This document shows positions 45,326 to 55,588 of a stretch of DNA of 64,000 nucleotides, piece after piece. A program made the translations under genes and the position numbers. Source of the DNA: Aporophyla lueneburgensis. Lineage: Eukaryota; Arthropoda; Insecta; Lepidoptera; Noctuidae. The notes beneath the pieces are model-generated. The model made no database searches and was not told where the DNA came from. It saw only the letters and a program-made list of their open reading frames with translations. The first letter of the stretch is position 1, and the number at the start of each line of letters is the position of its first letter. Location of the stretch: NCBI GenBank assembly GCA_932294355.1, contig OW028752.1, positions 23,047,550-23,111,549 on the forward strand, in the 5' to 3' direction.

Positions 45326-45330
45326 TGTTT

Positions 45331-45899
45331 GGACTTTAAAAGAGACATGACCTCTGAGTTTGTTTTAGTTCGTTTTTTCTCAGGGAACAGTCAGCTAGGA
45401 AATGCTGGCATCATCTATTTTTTCAAATATTAACCAAAAACTGTCTTATAAGATCTACTTACAGAAATAAACATTTCAGTTCATTTCAACATTAAATGCA
45501 TGGTGCATTTTAAAACAACATCCAGATAGAAATACCAAAAAAAATCCCTGCCATTCTAAATGTTCTTTATTTACGAATTAATAGCAGGAAAAAACAACCT
45601 AAATATAAAAAAAATGAAATCCGATGTCCCGTCAGTTTAGTTTTGCCGCGAGGGTTTCGGTTCGAATCTCTGTGGCTCGGATTGGCTTGGAAAAACAAAA
45701 TAGTAAAAAACCGACTTCACCTGATAGCGTGTGACAGACCGACAGACTCGACGGTGGTCGACCGCTTTTACATAGAAGTGCAGTTTTTCCCCTCATTTAT
45801 TCGCTGGCATTTTTCCTTATGTTTATTACAAAGGTTTTTTTCCGGGACTTTTATGAATTCGTCATTGTAACACTCTCGGATGATTCAACTTTTATGGGC
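45331..45899. other. Spacer between LINEs: nothing firm
   Basis: AT-rich. A tRNA-like word (ggtttcggttcgaatctc, about 45,652) may be a SINE head. No gene is recognised. Confidence 0.3.
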
Positions 45900-46489
45900 T
45901 ATTAGTATTTTTATTTATTTTTCTACATTTATTTCATTACATTTTTAAATATTTTTACAAAAAAAAAAAAACATCCACCGGTAGCGGGAGCTGGGTCCAA
46001 GCTACCGGTGGTTAGGACTCCAGAGACAGGAACCTCCTCACGATGCGAGCCGTGTCAAGGAGTACTGCCTCCTGGATCAGGTTCTTGATTCAACCGCCTA
46101 ACGATAGCCTCGACAGGTGTTGGTCGAGGGTATCGGCCATCAGCCCATTGGCTGATACGACAATCGGCACAATGATCGCTGAGTCCAAGATACTTGATTT
46201 GTTTATCTTTTTCGGCTTTCACGAGGTTCTCGTCATGCGGGACTTTAATGTCAACAATCATTGTGCGCCGCACTGATCGATCCACCACCACTATATCAGG
46301 CTTATTTGCAACAATAGTCCTGTCAGTGATGATGGATCGATCCCAGTACAGTGTGATATGTCCATTTTCGAGAACTGGGTCGGGCACATAACTGTAGTAC
46401 GGCATTTCCGATTCCACAAGACTGTATTTCAGAGCAAGTTGCTGGTGGATAATCCTGGCTACCTGTATTTTTGCAAATGATAATGCCAT
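45900..46489 (-). mobile_element. R4/NeSL-like LINE 3' end with restriction-like endonuclease
   Basis: The minus frame 46,489-46,055 reads VARIIHQQLALKYSLVESEM, YWDRSIITDRT, ANKPDIVVVDRSVRRTMIVD and IKVPHDENL. The PD..D..(D)IK arrangement is the restriction-like endonuclease found C-terminal to the reverse transcriptase in R2/R4/NeSL-type LINEs. The frame stays open to STP at 46,055; the 3' UTR carries an inverted word (accggtagc/gctaccggt, about 45,978-46,010) and AATAAA-like signals near 45,925. The upstream part is absent here; a fragment of a similar element lies at 52.7-54.0 kb. Confidence 0.75.
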
Positions 46490-46526
46490 TTAACTGTTAT
46501 GTGCCTTTCAACTGTGCTAAATAAAT

Positions 46527-46556
46527 GTATTTTCTTTCTTTCTTTCTTTCTTTATT
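46527..46556. repeat. (TTTC)n microsatellite
   Basis: About seven TTTC units, directly before the 5' region of the RTE element. Confidence 0.8.
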
Positions 46557-46918
46557 TCTGGTGATAATTGTTGAGACATTTTTTTCTGCAGTTTCCGAAC
46601 GCACCTTTATAATTCTTGCCAAAAGCCACGTTCCCACAGTGACAGTACTTAGGTTGGTAGCACTGACGTTGTCTATGGTCGTTTGATGACAACGTTTATT
46701 TTCCCGTTGACGTTATCGTTGAATTTGTTGAATTCTTTTTTCCAATTCGTTTTTTCACTCGAGTTATTCGGTGTATTGTGCAGGTTAAACAATTCAATCA
46801 AACCCTATGAACTGTAAATTGTTGTTCTTAAAGTATTTACAACGAATATTCACTTTTTACACTGAAATTGTTTTTTTTCTATTAGGAGCACTAGTTTGAC
46901 ACAAGTTAACTGTTATGA

Positions 46919-47575
46919 TACCCGAACCAGGAAGAACTTGGGAAGCAAACCAGTCAGCTTACAGAAAAGATAACTGCAAATGTATTGCTAAGTATTAAAG
47001 AGAAGATAAAACCAATTAAGGAAGAAAATGAGAAATTAAAATCAGAAGTCGAAATCTTGAACATAAAAATAAAAACTCTAGAAATAAATGCAAGAAGAAA
47101 TAATCTCATTGTGCACGGGGTAAAAGAACCAGAGGAAGAATCTATAGAAAATTTAACAGACCTAATTGTGTCTACTATGAATGAATTAGATGTGGAAATG
47201 GGAAAAAATGAAATTGTAAAAATTTATCGTCTTGGCAAAAAAGGTGAAACTGGCAAAATTAGACCAATACTTTTTACTACCACTACCCTCTTAAAAAAGA
47301 TCGAAATCTTAAAGAATAAAAAGAAAATGAAACCTACCACTTACATCACACAAGATTTCACTAGAGAAGAATTACAAAATAGAAAGCAAAAAGCTGGAAG
47401 TAAAAGGGACAGTGAAAAAAGGAAAAGAACAAACACGAACTCCCCCCAAAACATTGAAAACAAAGAGGCAACAGATCATTTGGATTCTAAGTTACAAAAA
47501 ACTGATGCATTCGCATACATGAGAGCAAGATCATTTTCGCTGTCAGAAAACAAGAACTCTAATAATAAAAAATAG
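46919..47575 (+). CDS. RTE LINE ORF1-like protein
   Basis: About 218 codons open from 46,919, with no ATG at the start of the frame, so the start codon is lost or the copy is 5'-damaged. A coiled coil (KEENEKLKSEVEILNIKIKT) leads into ARRNNLIVHGVKEPEEES and VKIYRLGKKGETGKIRPILF, the shape of an RRM-like ORF1 protein (RRNNL.V.G, then a strand-rich part). The C-terminal tail is basic and Ser/Asn-rich. It probably bound the element RNA. Confidence 0.65.
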   Translation, partial: YPNQEELGKQTSQLTEKITANVLLSIKEKIKPIKEENEKLKSEVEILNIKIKTLEINARRNNLIVHGVKEPEEESIENLTDLIVSTMNELDVEMGKNEIVKIYRLGKKGETGKIRPILFTTTTLLKKIEILKNKKKMKPTTYITQDFTREELQNRKQKAGSKRDSEKRKRTNTNSPQNIENKEATDHLDSKLQKTDAFAYMRARSFSLSENKNSNNKK

Positions 47576-47769
47576 GACATACTTGGCACCGGCTACCAAA
47601 AACAACCGCATGAATCAACCGACAATACAACAACATTAAAACAAAAATATCAAATAAAACAACCACATAAAACCACGAACATTTACAATGTCCCCAATCC
47701 GGCTGGTCACCGTGGGGAAATCGACCAAAACCCTCCATATCCTAAACTGCAAAAAGAAAATCAGAAACA

Positions 47770-49040
47770 CCTATACATAGGAACATTAAATCAGAAGAAA
47801 GTCTTATAGAATTGGAATCAGCACTAAAGGAAACAAACTGGGACATCTTGGGCCTAAGTGAAGTAAGAAGGCAAGGGGAAGTGATAGAAACAAATGGGCG
47901 ATTTTTATTCTACCACATAGGTGAAACACCTGGCCACCACGGCGTGGGCTTCTTAATAAAGGAAGAGTATGCAAAGAATGTTGAAGAAATAGTTGGAATA
48001 TCAGAACGAATTGCCGTCTTGAATATGACAATTCCGGGCTATAAAGACAAATGGACTATCATTCAAGTGTATTCACCCACAGAAGCAACTGACAAAGACA
48101 AAACAAAAAATGTTGAAAAATTCTATGCAGAGCTGGGCCAGGCAGTAAAAGATTATTCCCATAAAAACCTCATCATTATGGGTGATTTCAATGCTCAAGT
48201 TGGAAGTAGACAAGACTTCGAGGATACCATAATGGGCCCTCATACCACAGGAAGACGAACTAAGAACGGAGAAATGCTAATTAGCTTTGCATTCGAACAC
48301 AACCTCACGATTCTAAACAGCAAATTTCGGAAAAAAACCGAATCGTAGGTGGACTTGGAAATCCCCTAACGGAGAAACCAGAAACGAGATTGATTTTATC
48401 CTAACAAATCAGTCTAAAAGTTTTGATGACTTCAACGTTTTAAATAATCTTAACTTCAACACAGACCACAGAATGATTAGAGCAAACCTCAAAGCTTTAC
48501 CTCATAAAAAATCTAGGACGAATTACCACACAAAACCAACAGGGTTAAATCCAGAAGAACCTCTCCAAATAAATACAAATCTACAACATATCCTAAATAA
48601 CTACGATAAGATGGAAACACGACGGACAGTACAAGAAAAATACGACCAGATAGAAAAAGATGTACAACGAACAGACAAGTCATTAAATAAACATAAAGAA
48701 ACAGAAATCCCGGATGAAATAAAAAACCTACTAGAGAAAAGGAAAAACCTTTTAATAGAAGAACACAAGAACAAAGAAATTAGAACGCAAATATCACACC
48801 TAAGCAAGGTAATACGAGAAAAAATTTGAAAACATAAGAAACGGAACAGATTGAAAAGACTAGAAGAAGAAATAACCAAATCAGGAGGCATCCGAAAAGT
48901 GCAGAAAAAACTAAACGACAAAAAGCACTGGGTCCCAAAGCTGAAAGACAAAGTTGGTGGCCACAGGACCAAAAGAACAGACATTATAAGAGCAGCCACT
49001 GACTTTACACTGCTCTATACAATAACAAAAGAGAAGGACA
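47770..49040 (+). pseudogene. RTE LINE endonuclease and linker, frame-broken
   Basis: An apurinic/apyrimidinic-type endonuclease: NWDILGLSEVRRQGE, YHIGETPGHHGVGFLI, VYSPTEATDKDK, LIIMGDFNAQVG, then after a frameshift near 48,345 RRWTWKSPNGETRNEIDFIL and NFNTDHRMIRA. E, D/N, and the final D-H are all visible, so the active-site residues are kept. Lesions: a frameshift near 47,800, another near 48,345, an in-frame TGA at about 48,827 and a shift near 49,035 before the reverse transcriptase. Confidence 0.8.
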
Positions 49041-50580
49041 GGTAGTTGACCTTTTAGGTGATTCAGACCAAACTCCGGAAATATTAGAAAGAGAGGTAGA
49101 AAACGCCATTCAAACCCAAAAAAGGGAAAAATGTCCGGGACCAGACCATGTTACTAACGAGATCTTGCTAAGCACAATACTACAATCGGCTAAATTATTG
49201 ACTAATATATTTAATGAGATCTTAGTAAGCGAATATATTCCCACCCAATGGACAGAATCAGCAATAATCCTTCTTCACAAAAAAGGTGATATTTATAATA
49301 TCAACAACTACAGACCAATCAGCTTAATGTCCAACATTTATAAGGTGTTTTCCAAAGTAATTCTAAACAGAATATCAAGAGTACTGGACGAGAATCAACC
49401 TATTGAGCAAGCAGGATTCAGATGTGGATACTCTGTCATAGATCACATACACGCAGTGAAACAAATTTTTGAGAAATATAACGAGTATAATCTTCCCTTA
49501 TACTGCTGTTTTGTCGACTATAATAAAGCATTTGACTCTTTGGAACACGACACAATCTGGTTGGCACTGAAAGAACAAGGTGTTATGAACAAATACATCA
49601 GAATAATTAAAAATGTATACTCAAAAAGTTCAGCAAGAATACAGCTAGAGAAAAAGGGAACAATAATTGAAATCAAAAGAGGCGTGCGTCAGGGTGATCC
49701 ACTGTCTCCCAAACTATTTTCAGCAGTTCTGGAAAAAGTCTTTCGAAGACTGAACTGGGACAATTTGGGTATAGCAATAGATGGAGCCAGACTGACCCAT
49801 CTTAGATTCGCCGATGACGTAGTTATCTTTGCAGACTCACCAACTGTCCTCAGAGAAATGATAGTCGACCTAGCGAGAGAAAGCAAGTTAGTTGGACTCA
49901 CCATGAATACCGATAAAACCAAACTTCTAACCAACTATCAAAGAGAAGAAATCATGGTGAGCAACAAAATCATCGACTACCAAGATGAGTACATATACTT
50001 GGGACAAATAATTTCTAGCATGAACCAGAGCGAAAAAGAAATAGACCGACGAGTAGCAAACGCATGGAATCGGTACTGGTCCCTGAAGGAGATTATGAAG
50101 TGCCCTGACTTTAGTCTGAAATTAAAAGGGAGACTATTCAATTCATGTGTGCTGCCGGTCCTAACATATGGATGCCAGACTTGGGCCTTGACAAAGGCAC
50201 AAGTTAACAAACTTGCTGTATGTCAACGTGCCATGGAAAGAAGTATGATGGGGGTAAAAAGAAAAGACCGTATAAAAAACCAAGAAATTAGGCGGGTAAC
50301 GATGGTGGCTGACGTCACACGGAAAGACAGGAAACTTAAATGGAAGTGGGTTGGTCACACCCTCAGAAGCAAAGATAAATGGAGCAAAAGGGTAACAGTC
50401 TGGTACCCGCGAAATGGCAAACGACATAGAGGAAGGCAGAGGAAACGCTGGATCGATGAGCTGGTAACCGCAGGAGGTAAACTGTGGACTCGAATAGCAG
50501 TCGATAGAAAAAAGTGGAGGGATATGGAGGAGGCCTTTGCCAATGGGCACACAGACCAAGACAGCCGGTGTCAACAATAG
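49033..50580 (+). CDS. RTE LINE reverse transcriptase
   Basis: Open for about 515 codons. Motifs in order: CPGPDHVTNEIL, WTESAIILLHKKGDIYNINN, YRPISLMSNIYKVFSKVI, the A motif CCFVDYNKAFDSLEHD, the B motif RGVRQGDPLSPKLF and the C motif LRFADDVVIFAD; then EYIYLGQIISS, YGCQTWAL and GRQRKRWIDEL at the C-terminus. FADD with the W-rich C-terminus is typical of the RTE clade. No stop interrupts the domain, so this part alone is intact. The first ATG is at about 49,165; the frame is likely read through from the endonuclease in active elements. Confidence 0.85.
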   Translation, partial: EGQVVDLLGDSDQTPEILEREVENAIQTQKREKCPGPDHVTNEILLSTILQSAKLLTNIFNEILVSEYIPTQWTESAIILLHKKGDIYNINNYRPISLMSNIYKVFSKVILNRISRVLDENQPIEQAGFRCGYSVIDHIHAVKQIFEKYNEYNLPLYCCFVDYNKAFDSLEHDTIWLALKEQGVMNKYIRIIKNVYSKSSARIQLEKKGTIIEIKRGVRQGDPLSPKLFSAVLEKVFRRLNWDNLGIAIDGARLTHLRFADDVVIFADSPTVLREMIVDLARESKLVGLTMNTDKTKLLTNYQREEIMVSNKIIDYQDEYIYLGQIISSMNQSEKEIDRRVANAWNRYWSLKEIMKCPDFSLKLKGRLFNSCVLPVLTYGCQTWALTKAQVNKLAVCQRAMERSMMGVKRKDRIKNQEIRRVTMVADVTRKDRKLKWKWVGHTLRSKDKWSKRVTVWYPRNGKRHRGRQRKRWIDELVTAGGKLWTRIAVDRKKWRDMEEAFANGHTDQDSRCQQ

Positions 50581-50699
50581 AATTACTTTTATATATTTTT
50601 TATTTTTTATTTATTTATTCACAACTTATATGTAAATTTTATTGTAGTAGCATAATTGTCAAAAAGTCTGAATAAATGGCTTTTATTATTATTATTATT

Positions 50700-51428
50700 T
50701 TACCCGCAGGGCAGCATGTGGCGTGCTGTTGGGCAGTAGCGACCCCACGGACCCTATCTCCCGGGAGAATTCTTGATCCTCGTCTCTGGCTTGCCTTTAT
50801 TGGCCGGCTGGAGTGAACACTGATGAGGTTCAGAGCTCCCACCTCATTCTTGCCTTTATTGGCTGGCTTGAGTGGAGATTCGCAAGAGCAAACGTGCTCG
50901 GGGAAAGGAAGTATTCCAGTAAGTGCTCGTAGGGATGTTGACCATCTTCCGGGCTCTGGGATCGTTCTGAAAGCCGTGGAATACCTCTCCACTTCTCAAG
51001 CACCACAGGAAGTGTTGCCCCCTTGTCGGTGCGTCACTATGTGCCAGCGACGGTTTCCGGGGGCCCATTATTGAGTGTGCAAGTCACCCCCTGCCATTTA
51101 ATCCGTGTATTTACAAAACATTGATGCAGCAGGGGCCATAGGCCTTCTATAGTTCTTGGTAACCAGTCCATTTTAGCCATCCAAATACATAGTCTAACTT
51201 CTTAGTTTCCATATCCTGCAATAGTCCAACACCAACCGGAGGTTGTCCTTGGGTGCACTTGCACAGTGTATACAGGGATAACCGCCGGTTAGTGCCTCAC
51301 TTCATTTAAATTTTCTAAGGGGCCTCTGCGAGTTGGCTTCGGCCCCTCGTACGCCTTCCAAAAGACCGGGACCCTAGGGTCCCGAGATATGTTAATTTTA
51401 GCTTGACGAGAGCACCCGGAGATAATAA
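50700..51428. repeat. Unclassified GC-richer block between RTE and mariner
   Basis: Contains gcagcatgtggcgtgctgtt, two copies of ttgcctttattggc (about 50,794 and 50,852), ccgggaccctagggtcccg (palindrome, about 51,367-51,385) and caagtgcaccc-type words. On the minus strand broken frames of 70-117 codons are not recognised. The segment next to the mariner reads on as the last zinc-knuckle residue of the R4-like LINE, so at least its right edge belongs to that element. Confidence 0.4.
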
Positions 51429-51430
51429 TA

Positions 51431-52705
51431 GGTCTTTACCTATGAAAATGCCGTTTTGTATGAAAAAAACTAAACGTTTTTTTTTCATGTGTTTTTATTT
51501 GTATTAATCGAAATAATCACCCATGCAATCAATACATCTTTGCCAACGCAGTTGCAGTTTATTGATGGCCTTCTTAAAAAAATCAGCTGGACGGGAGGCA
51601 ACAAATTCTTCAAAGGCATTTTGTACTGCCTCTCGGGTATTGAATTTTTTTCCCGCCAGGAAGTTATCCAAATTCTGGAAAAAGTAGTAGTCTGTAGGCG
51701 CAAGGTCTGGTGAGCAGGGCGGATGACGGAGAGCTTCCAACCCCAGTTCTTGCAACTTGGAGACCGTCTGCTGTGCAGTATGAGGTCGCGCGTTGTCGTG
51801 CAGGAGCAGCGGAGACGAGCGATTGACCAATGCTGGTTGGAAATGTGCCAGCTTCTCCATCATTGAGTTCAGTTCTTCACAGTACACATCTGCAGTAATG
51901 CTCACCCCGTTTGGTAAGAAGCTGTGATGAATCACACCGGTGCTAGACCACCAAACAGTGACCATCACTTTTCTAGGGGTAAGTTTTCGTTTAGGGCATT
52001 GTTTAGGTGCTGAACTAGGATCCAACCAACTTGCTGAGCGCTTGCAGTTATCAAACAGAATCCATTTTTCATCACAGGTAACAATGCGGTTCAAAATTCC
52101 TTCATTTGTGTGTCTGTTGAGCAGTGCAAGGCACGTCTCGACGCGTACTTCGCGCTGGCGATCAATGAGTTCGTGGGGCACCCATTTGTCAAGCTTTTGT
52201 ATCTTGCCAATTTGACGCAAATTGGACCAATATTGTTTTGACGCTAACGTCGAAAGCTGCTGCTTATTCAGCCGTAGATTGTGTATCATCAGGTTCCACA
52301 ATCGCCTTTAATTCGTAATTGTCGACCAAAGTCTTCGGAAGACTGCGAGGTTCATTTTTCAGCCGGTCGAAATTTCCAGAACGGAAGCGAGCAAACCAGG
52401 TGGTGCGTTGGTTTGTAGTGTTAGCTCCGTAAACGTCGTTGATGTTGCGTGCCGCTTGTGCCGCGTTGCTGCGACGGTACTCATATTCCATAATTACTCG
52501 AATTTTTAACGTATCCATGATGACGAAAAAGATTGAAATGCGATGAAAATGTAACACTAATCAATAAACAAATGACTACTTTTGGAAAAAGAATTCCAGG
52601 TTTTTAAAATAAAATTAATTTGAAATTAGAATTCTTAGACAAACAAACATTATTTTGATTTGAAATGGCCAGTACTGCAGAACGGCAATTTCATAGGTAA
52701 AGACC
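51431..52705 (-). mobile_element. mariner transposon, ends intact (1,275 bp)
   Basis: Inverted ends of about 28 bp: GGTCTTTACCTATGAAAATG on the left and the same, reversed, with A/T and T/C changes on the right. TA flanks both sides (51,429-51,430; 52,706-52,707), the mariner target duplication. Size is that of full-length mariners. The transposase has two lesions. Confidence 0.92.
51504..52518 (-). pseudogene. mariner transposase (DD34D), one stop and one frameshift
   Basis: Cuts and pastes the element. From 52,518: MDTLKIRVIMEYEYRRSNAA, helix-turn-helix part NINDVYGANTTNQRTTWFAR, then DDTQSTAE. A TAA follows at about 52,268 where a sense codon is expected (the next residues AAAFDVSVKTIL stay in frame), and about 45 nt later the frame shifts before LRQIGKIQKLDKWVPHEL. 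The catalytic D residues are all kept: IVTCDEKW, LLLHDNARPHTA and SPDLAPTDYYFF, with 34 residues between the second and third. The WVPHEL linker motif is present. Confidence 0.9.
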
Positions 52706-52707
52706 TA

Positions 52708-53990
52708 ATATGTCTGATGGATTCGCCCGGACGGTGGCATGCCCGACAGATGTCAACCGTGCCGTCTTTAACCATATACCTCCGGTAATTCTTCGTCATC
52801 ATAACTTCGTCCATAATTGCACAGACAAAACCTTCGGTTTCCCCAAAGAGGTTACCGAAACGCAACCAGGCTACGGACGCTAGTATATCTATATCGGGTC
52901 CATGTAGGGCCCGGAAAAAGCGTCCGTGGAGCTCCTTACTCTTCCATACCTCCATGCGGTCATTAGTGTTAAGCACTACCAGATTGCGCCAGTTCTCGTT
53001 AGCCAAGGAGAGCGGGGTGAGGCCCTTGTCCACCGCGATCACATCTCGATGCATCCCCACGTCGGCTTTAAGGAAATATTCCCTGAGGCTGCATATCTCG
53101 CGATTTTGAGAGTCTTAGCGTTTAAAAAGCCTCGACCTCCACACTTTCGCGGGATATACAGTCTCATTACCGATGAACGTGGGTGATGCATTCGATGTGC
53201 AGTCAGCAGTGTCCGGACCCTCCTATCTAAGGCATCGAGTTCGGTCTGAGTCCATTTGAGTATGCCGAAAGAGTACATCAAACCGGCATGACCCAACCAC
53301 TGAAGGCGCGTTCCTTGTTTCCGCCTGATAGAAGACTATTTAATACTTTCTTCAGGCGGCCAAAGAAGCGGTCCTTCAACGATTGCTTCATGTCAGTAAC
53401 ATTGATGCCCAACGCTTCCGACTTACCCAAATACTTATAGGTTTCGGATGCTGAGAGGGCTCGAAGGTTTATGGAATCCGAGAGTTGGGTTCCCACGGAT
53501 TCCACAATCTTTCCTCGCTTTACAAGCATGACCGCACATTTGTCCTCACCAAATTCCATCCTGATGGCGCTACTGAAGGTTTCAATTACCTTCAGTAGCT
53601 CCATAAGTTGCAAATTGTTGTGGGCAAAGAGTTTAAGGTCATCCATGTACAGGAGGTGAGAAATAACCTGACCTCCTCTCCTCAACCGATAGCCTATACC
53701 TGAATCCTCAAGCAGTGTGCTCAGAGGATTCAAAGCTAGGCAGAACCAAAGTGGACTCAGACTATCACCCAAATATGCTCGATCCTTATCGGTTCGCTAT
53801 TCCTCCGAATATTTCGACATCCTGGATAGCGAAGGACCGTCCTTCATTGCCCCATACATGACATCAGGAAAGTGCGCAGAGTTGTATCTACTTTATACAA
53901 CTCCAGCACCCTCATGAGCCATGTATGTGGCACCGAGTCATAGGCCTTCTTATTATCTATCCAACATGTCGACAGATCCTTTCGGGAACG
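52708..53990 (-). pseudogene. R4/NeSL-like LINE reverse transcriptase fragment, disrupted
   Basis: Minus strand order: WIDNKKAYDSVPHTWL (motif A, about 53,960), frame breaks near 53,780-53,880, GDSLSPLWFCLALNPLSTLL (motif B), HLLYMDDLKLFA (motif C), EFGEDKCAVMLVKRG, the thumb with YKYLGKSEALGIN, YIPRKCGGRGFLN and the knuckle start CRACHRPGESIRH. The mariner follows at once, and the last knuckle cysteine is on its far side (SGC, about 51,420). 5'-truncated near 53,990. YMDD with GDSLSPLWF is typical of this LINE group. Confidence 0.75.
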
Positions 53991-54009
53991 ATTAGTATTA
54001 TTGCTATCG

Positions 54010-54395
54010 GTATCCATACTAATACTATAAATGAGAAAGTGTGTGTGTCTATTTGTCCGTCTTTCACGGCAAAACGGAGTGACGAATTGACGTGATTTTT
54101 TTAATTGGAGATAATTGAAGGGATGGAGAGTGATATAGGCTACTTTTTTTTTTAGGCGGCTGGGGTGAACTTAGAAAAGCCGTGCATTTCCCATGCACAA
54201 TTGTATGTAGCATGTTTGCGTGTGCCCAATGCCCAGAATCTTTACATTCTGTCCCCAAACGGAAAGACATAATATCGTCTACAGTAGCGTATTAAAATAA
54301 CATTCTGTTCCGAGTTTTCTTCTGTGTTCTAAATTAGGAAAAGAGAACCGTGTTACCCCAAAATTAACGCGAGTGAAGCCGCGGGCAAAAGCTAG
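54010..54395 (+). mobile_element. Helitron-like repeat, second subfamily, with insert
   Basis: Starts tactaatactataaatgaga, has gtgtctatttgtccgtcttt and ends taacgcgagtgaagccgcgg..aaaagctagtag. The middle (about 54,145-54,300) differs from the other copies. Confidence 0.6.
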
Positions 54396-54565
54396 TAGTA
54401 TTATAAATGTGAACGTTCGTGAGTATGGATGTTTGTTACGCTTTCACGCAAAAACCGCTGTACGGACTTGGATGAAATTTGGCACGCAGACAGTTTATAA
54501 CTTGGATTAACACATAGGGTTCTTTATATCCTGGTAGTGCCTTCCCGCAGGAAAAGCCAAGTCTT
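54396..54565 (+). mobile_element. Helitron-like repeat, second subfamily, 5' part
   Basis: Starts tattataaatgtgaacgttc immediately after the previous copy, with gatgaaatttggcacgcaga and tatcctggtagtgccttccc. The end is missing. Confidence 0.5.
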
Positions 54566-55017
54566 GCAACTGAATTCTTCTAGCGTAAAAAGTAGGGAGA
54601 TCCCTGTATACCAAGTCGGTTAATTTATTCAGTCCCTCCTTAAGGGGCCTTTTGTCTTAAGTTATTACGTAATTAGCCAACCTTACAACATCATACAGTG
54701 ACCATATCAGTATTAAAAATATTTTATGTCTTAAATAAACACTTAAACAGATTGACTTGGCAATCGCACTAAACAATCTAATTTAATATAATATGTATTA
54801 CATAAGTGATACATTGCATTTTCAGATATTATGTAGCATATCTTTACACAGATCATTTTTAGAAAATGCTGATGGTATACAGGCAAGAGTGTCTTTAAAA
54901 AATGACAGTCTAACTTGGCGCAGCTGACTATTATAAGAAGATCGAATCGGAAATAATTCCACAGCCACCAAAAGAGGTAAGCTACCAGGGTCGTCGGATA
55001 TCCAAAATGTTCCTTTT
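54566..55017. other. Spacer: no gene recognised
   Basis: AT-rich, no recognisable ends or frames. Confidence 0.3.
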
Positions 55018-55227
55018 GATCCTACTTAATATTATAAACGAGACAGTTTGTATGTATGGATGTTTGTTCCTCTTTCACGCAAAAACTACTGACCCGATTT
55101 AGATGAAATTTTGCAAACAGATAGTTTATAATCTGGAGTAACATAGGGTACTTATTATCCCGGTAGTATGTTCCAGCGGGTTAATTTCCAACCTCCACGC
55201 GGGTGAAGCCGCTGGCAAAAGCTAGTA
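55018..55227 (+). mobile_element. Helitron-like repeat, second subfamily, complete
   Basis: From tcctacttaatattataaac to gcaaaagctagta, about 210 bp, with tactgacccgatttagatga and ctccacgcgggtgaagccgc. Confidence 0.6.
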
Positions 55228-55588
55228 TACCATAACTCTAGGGTAATGAGACCATGTCAAAGATTTAACTAGCCTATGATTTTTGAAAGACGTTGTAGTT
55301 GGGGTTTTGTAAGAAACCGATGGCTATTTTCAAACTGATATTTAATTTTATAAATGAAAATACAACTGAAAGTTCGACATATTTGCTATTATAATGACGT
55401 AAGTGTCACATTCTCATGACGGGTACTATATAATAGAGCATTAAAACTATGAAAAATATTGACGGATTATAGCTTGTCATCTAAATAAGTTAATATCTAA
55501 AAGTTAGTTGATTCAAAGATGTGTCGGGAAAAGTAAAAGTTCATTTAGACATTTTCAGAATATTATTATTTCAGTACAAGGAACAGAG

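Larger units (their letters stand above)
43529..45330 (-). mobile_element. R1-clade LINE, 3' half (5'-truncated)
   Basis: Longest copy of the family whose tails recur at 3.2, 24.4, 35.2, 39.1, 39.8, 40.7 and 61.3 kb. Minus strand: reverse transcriptase from within motif A (45,325) through the zinc knuckle, a C-terminal region, a 3' UTR with the inverted words CTCCCACTC and GAGCGGGAG (one mismatch), and a poly(A) seen as the T run at 43,529-43,543. GC content is far higher than in the surroundings, as usual for R1-type LINEs. Confidence 0.85.
46600..50695 (+). mobile_element. RTE-clade LINE, nearly full length (about 4.1 kb)
   Basis: Order: presumed 5' UTR (46,600-46,918), ORF1 (46,919-47,575), endonuclease and linker in broken frames (47,770-49,040), reverse transcriptase (about 49,033-50,580), short AT-rich 3' UTR and an (ATT)n tail at 50,683-50,699. 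The left border is uncertain. It could not move by itself because of at least three frame lesions. Confidence 0.8.

Noticed and set aside
48601..48999. 132-codon minus frame in the RTE LINE
   Set aside because: Antisense to the Lys/Glu-rich linker of ORF2, which gives a Phe/Ser-rich shadow that mimics membrane segments.
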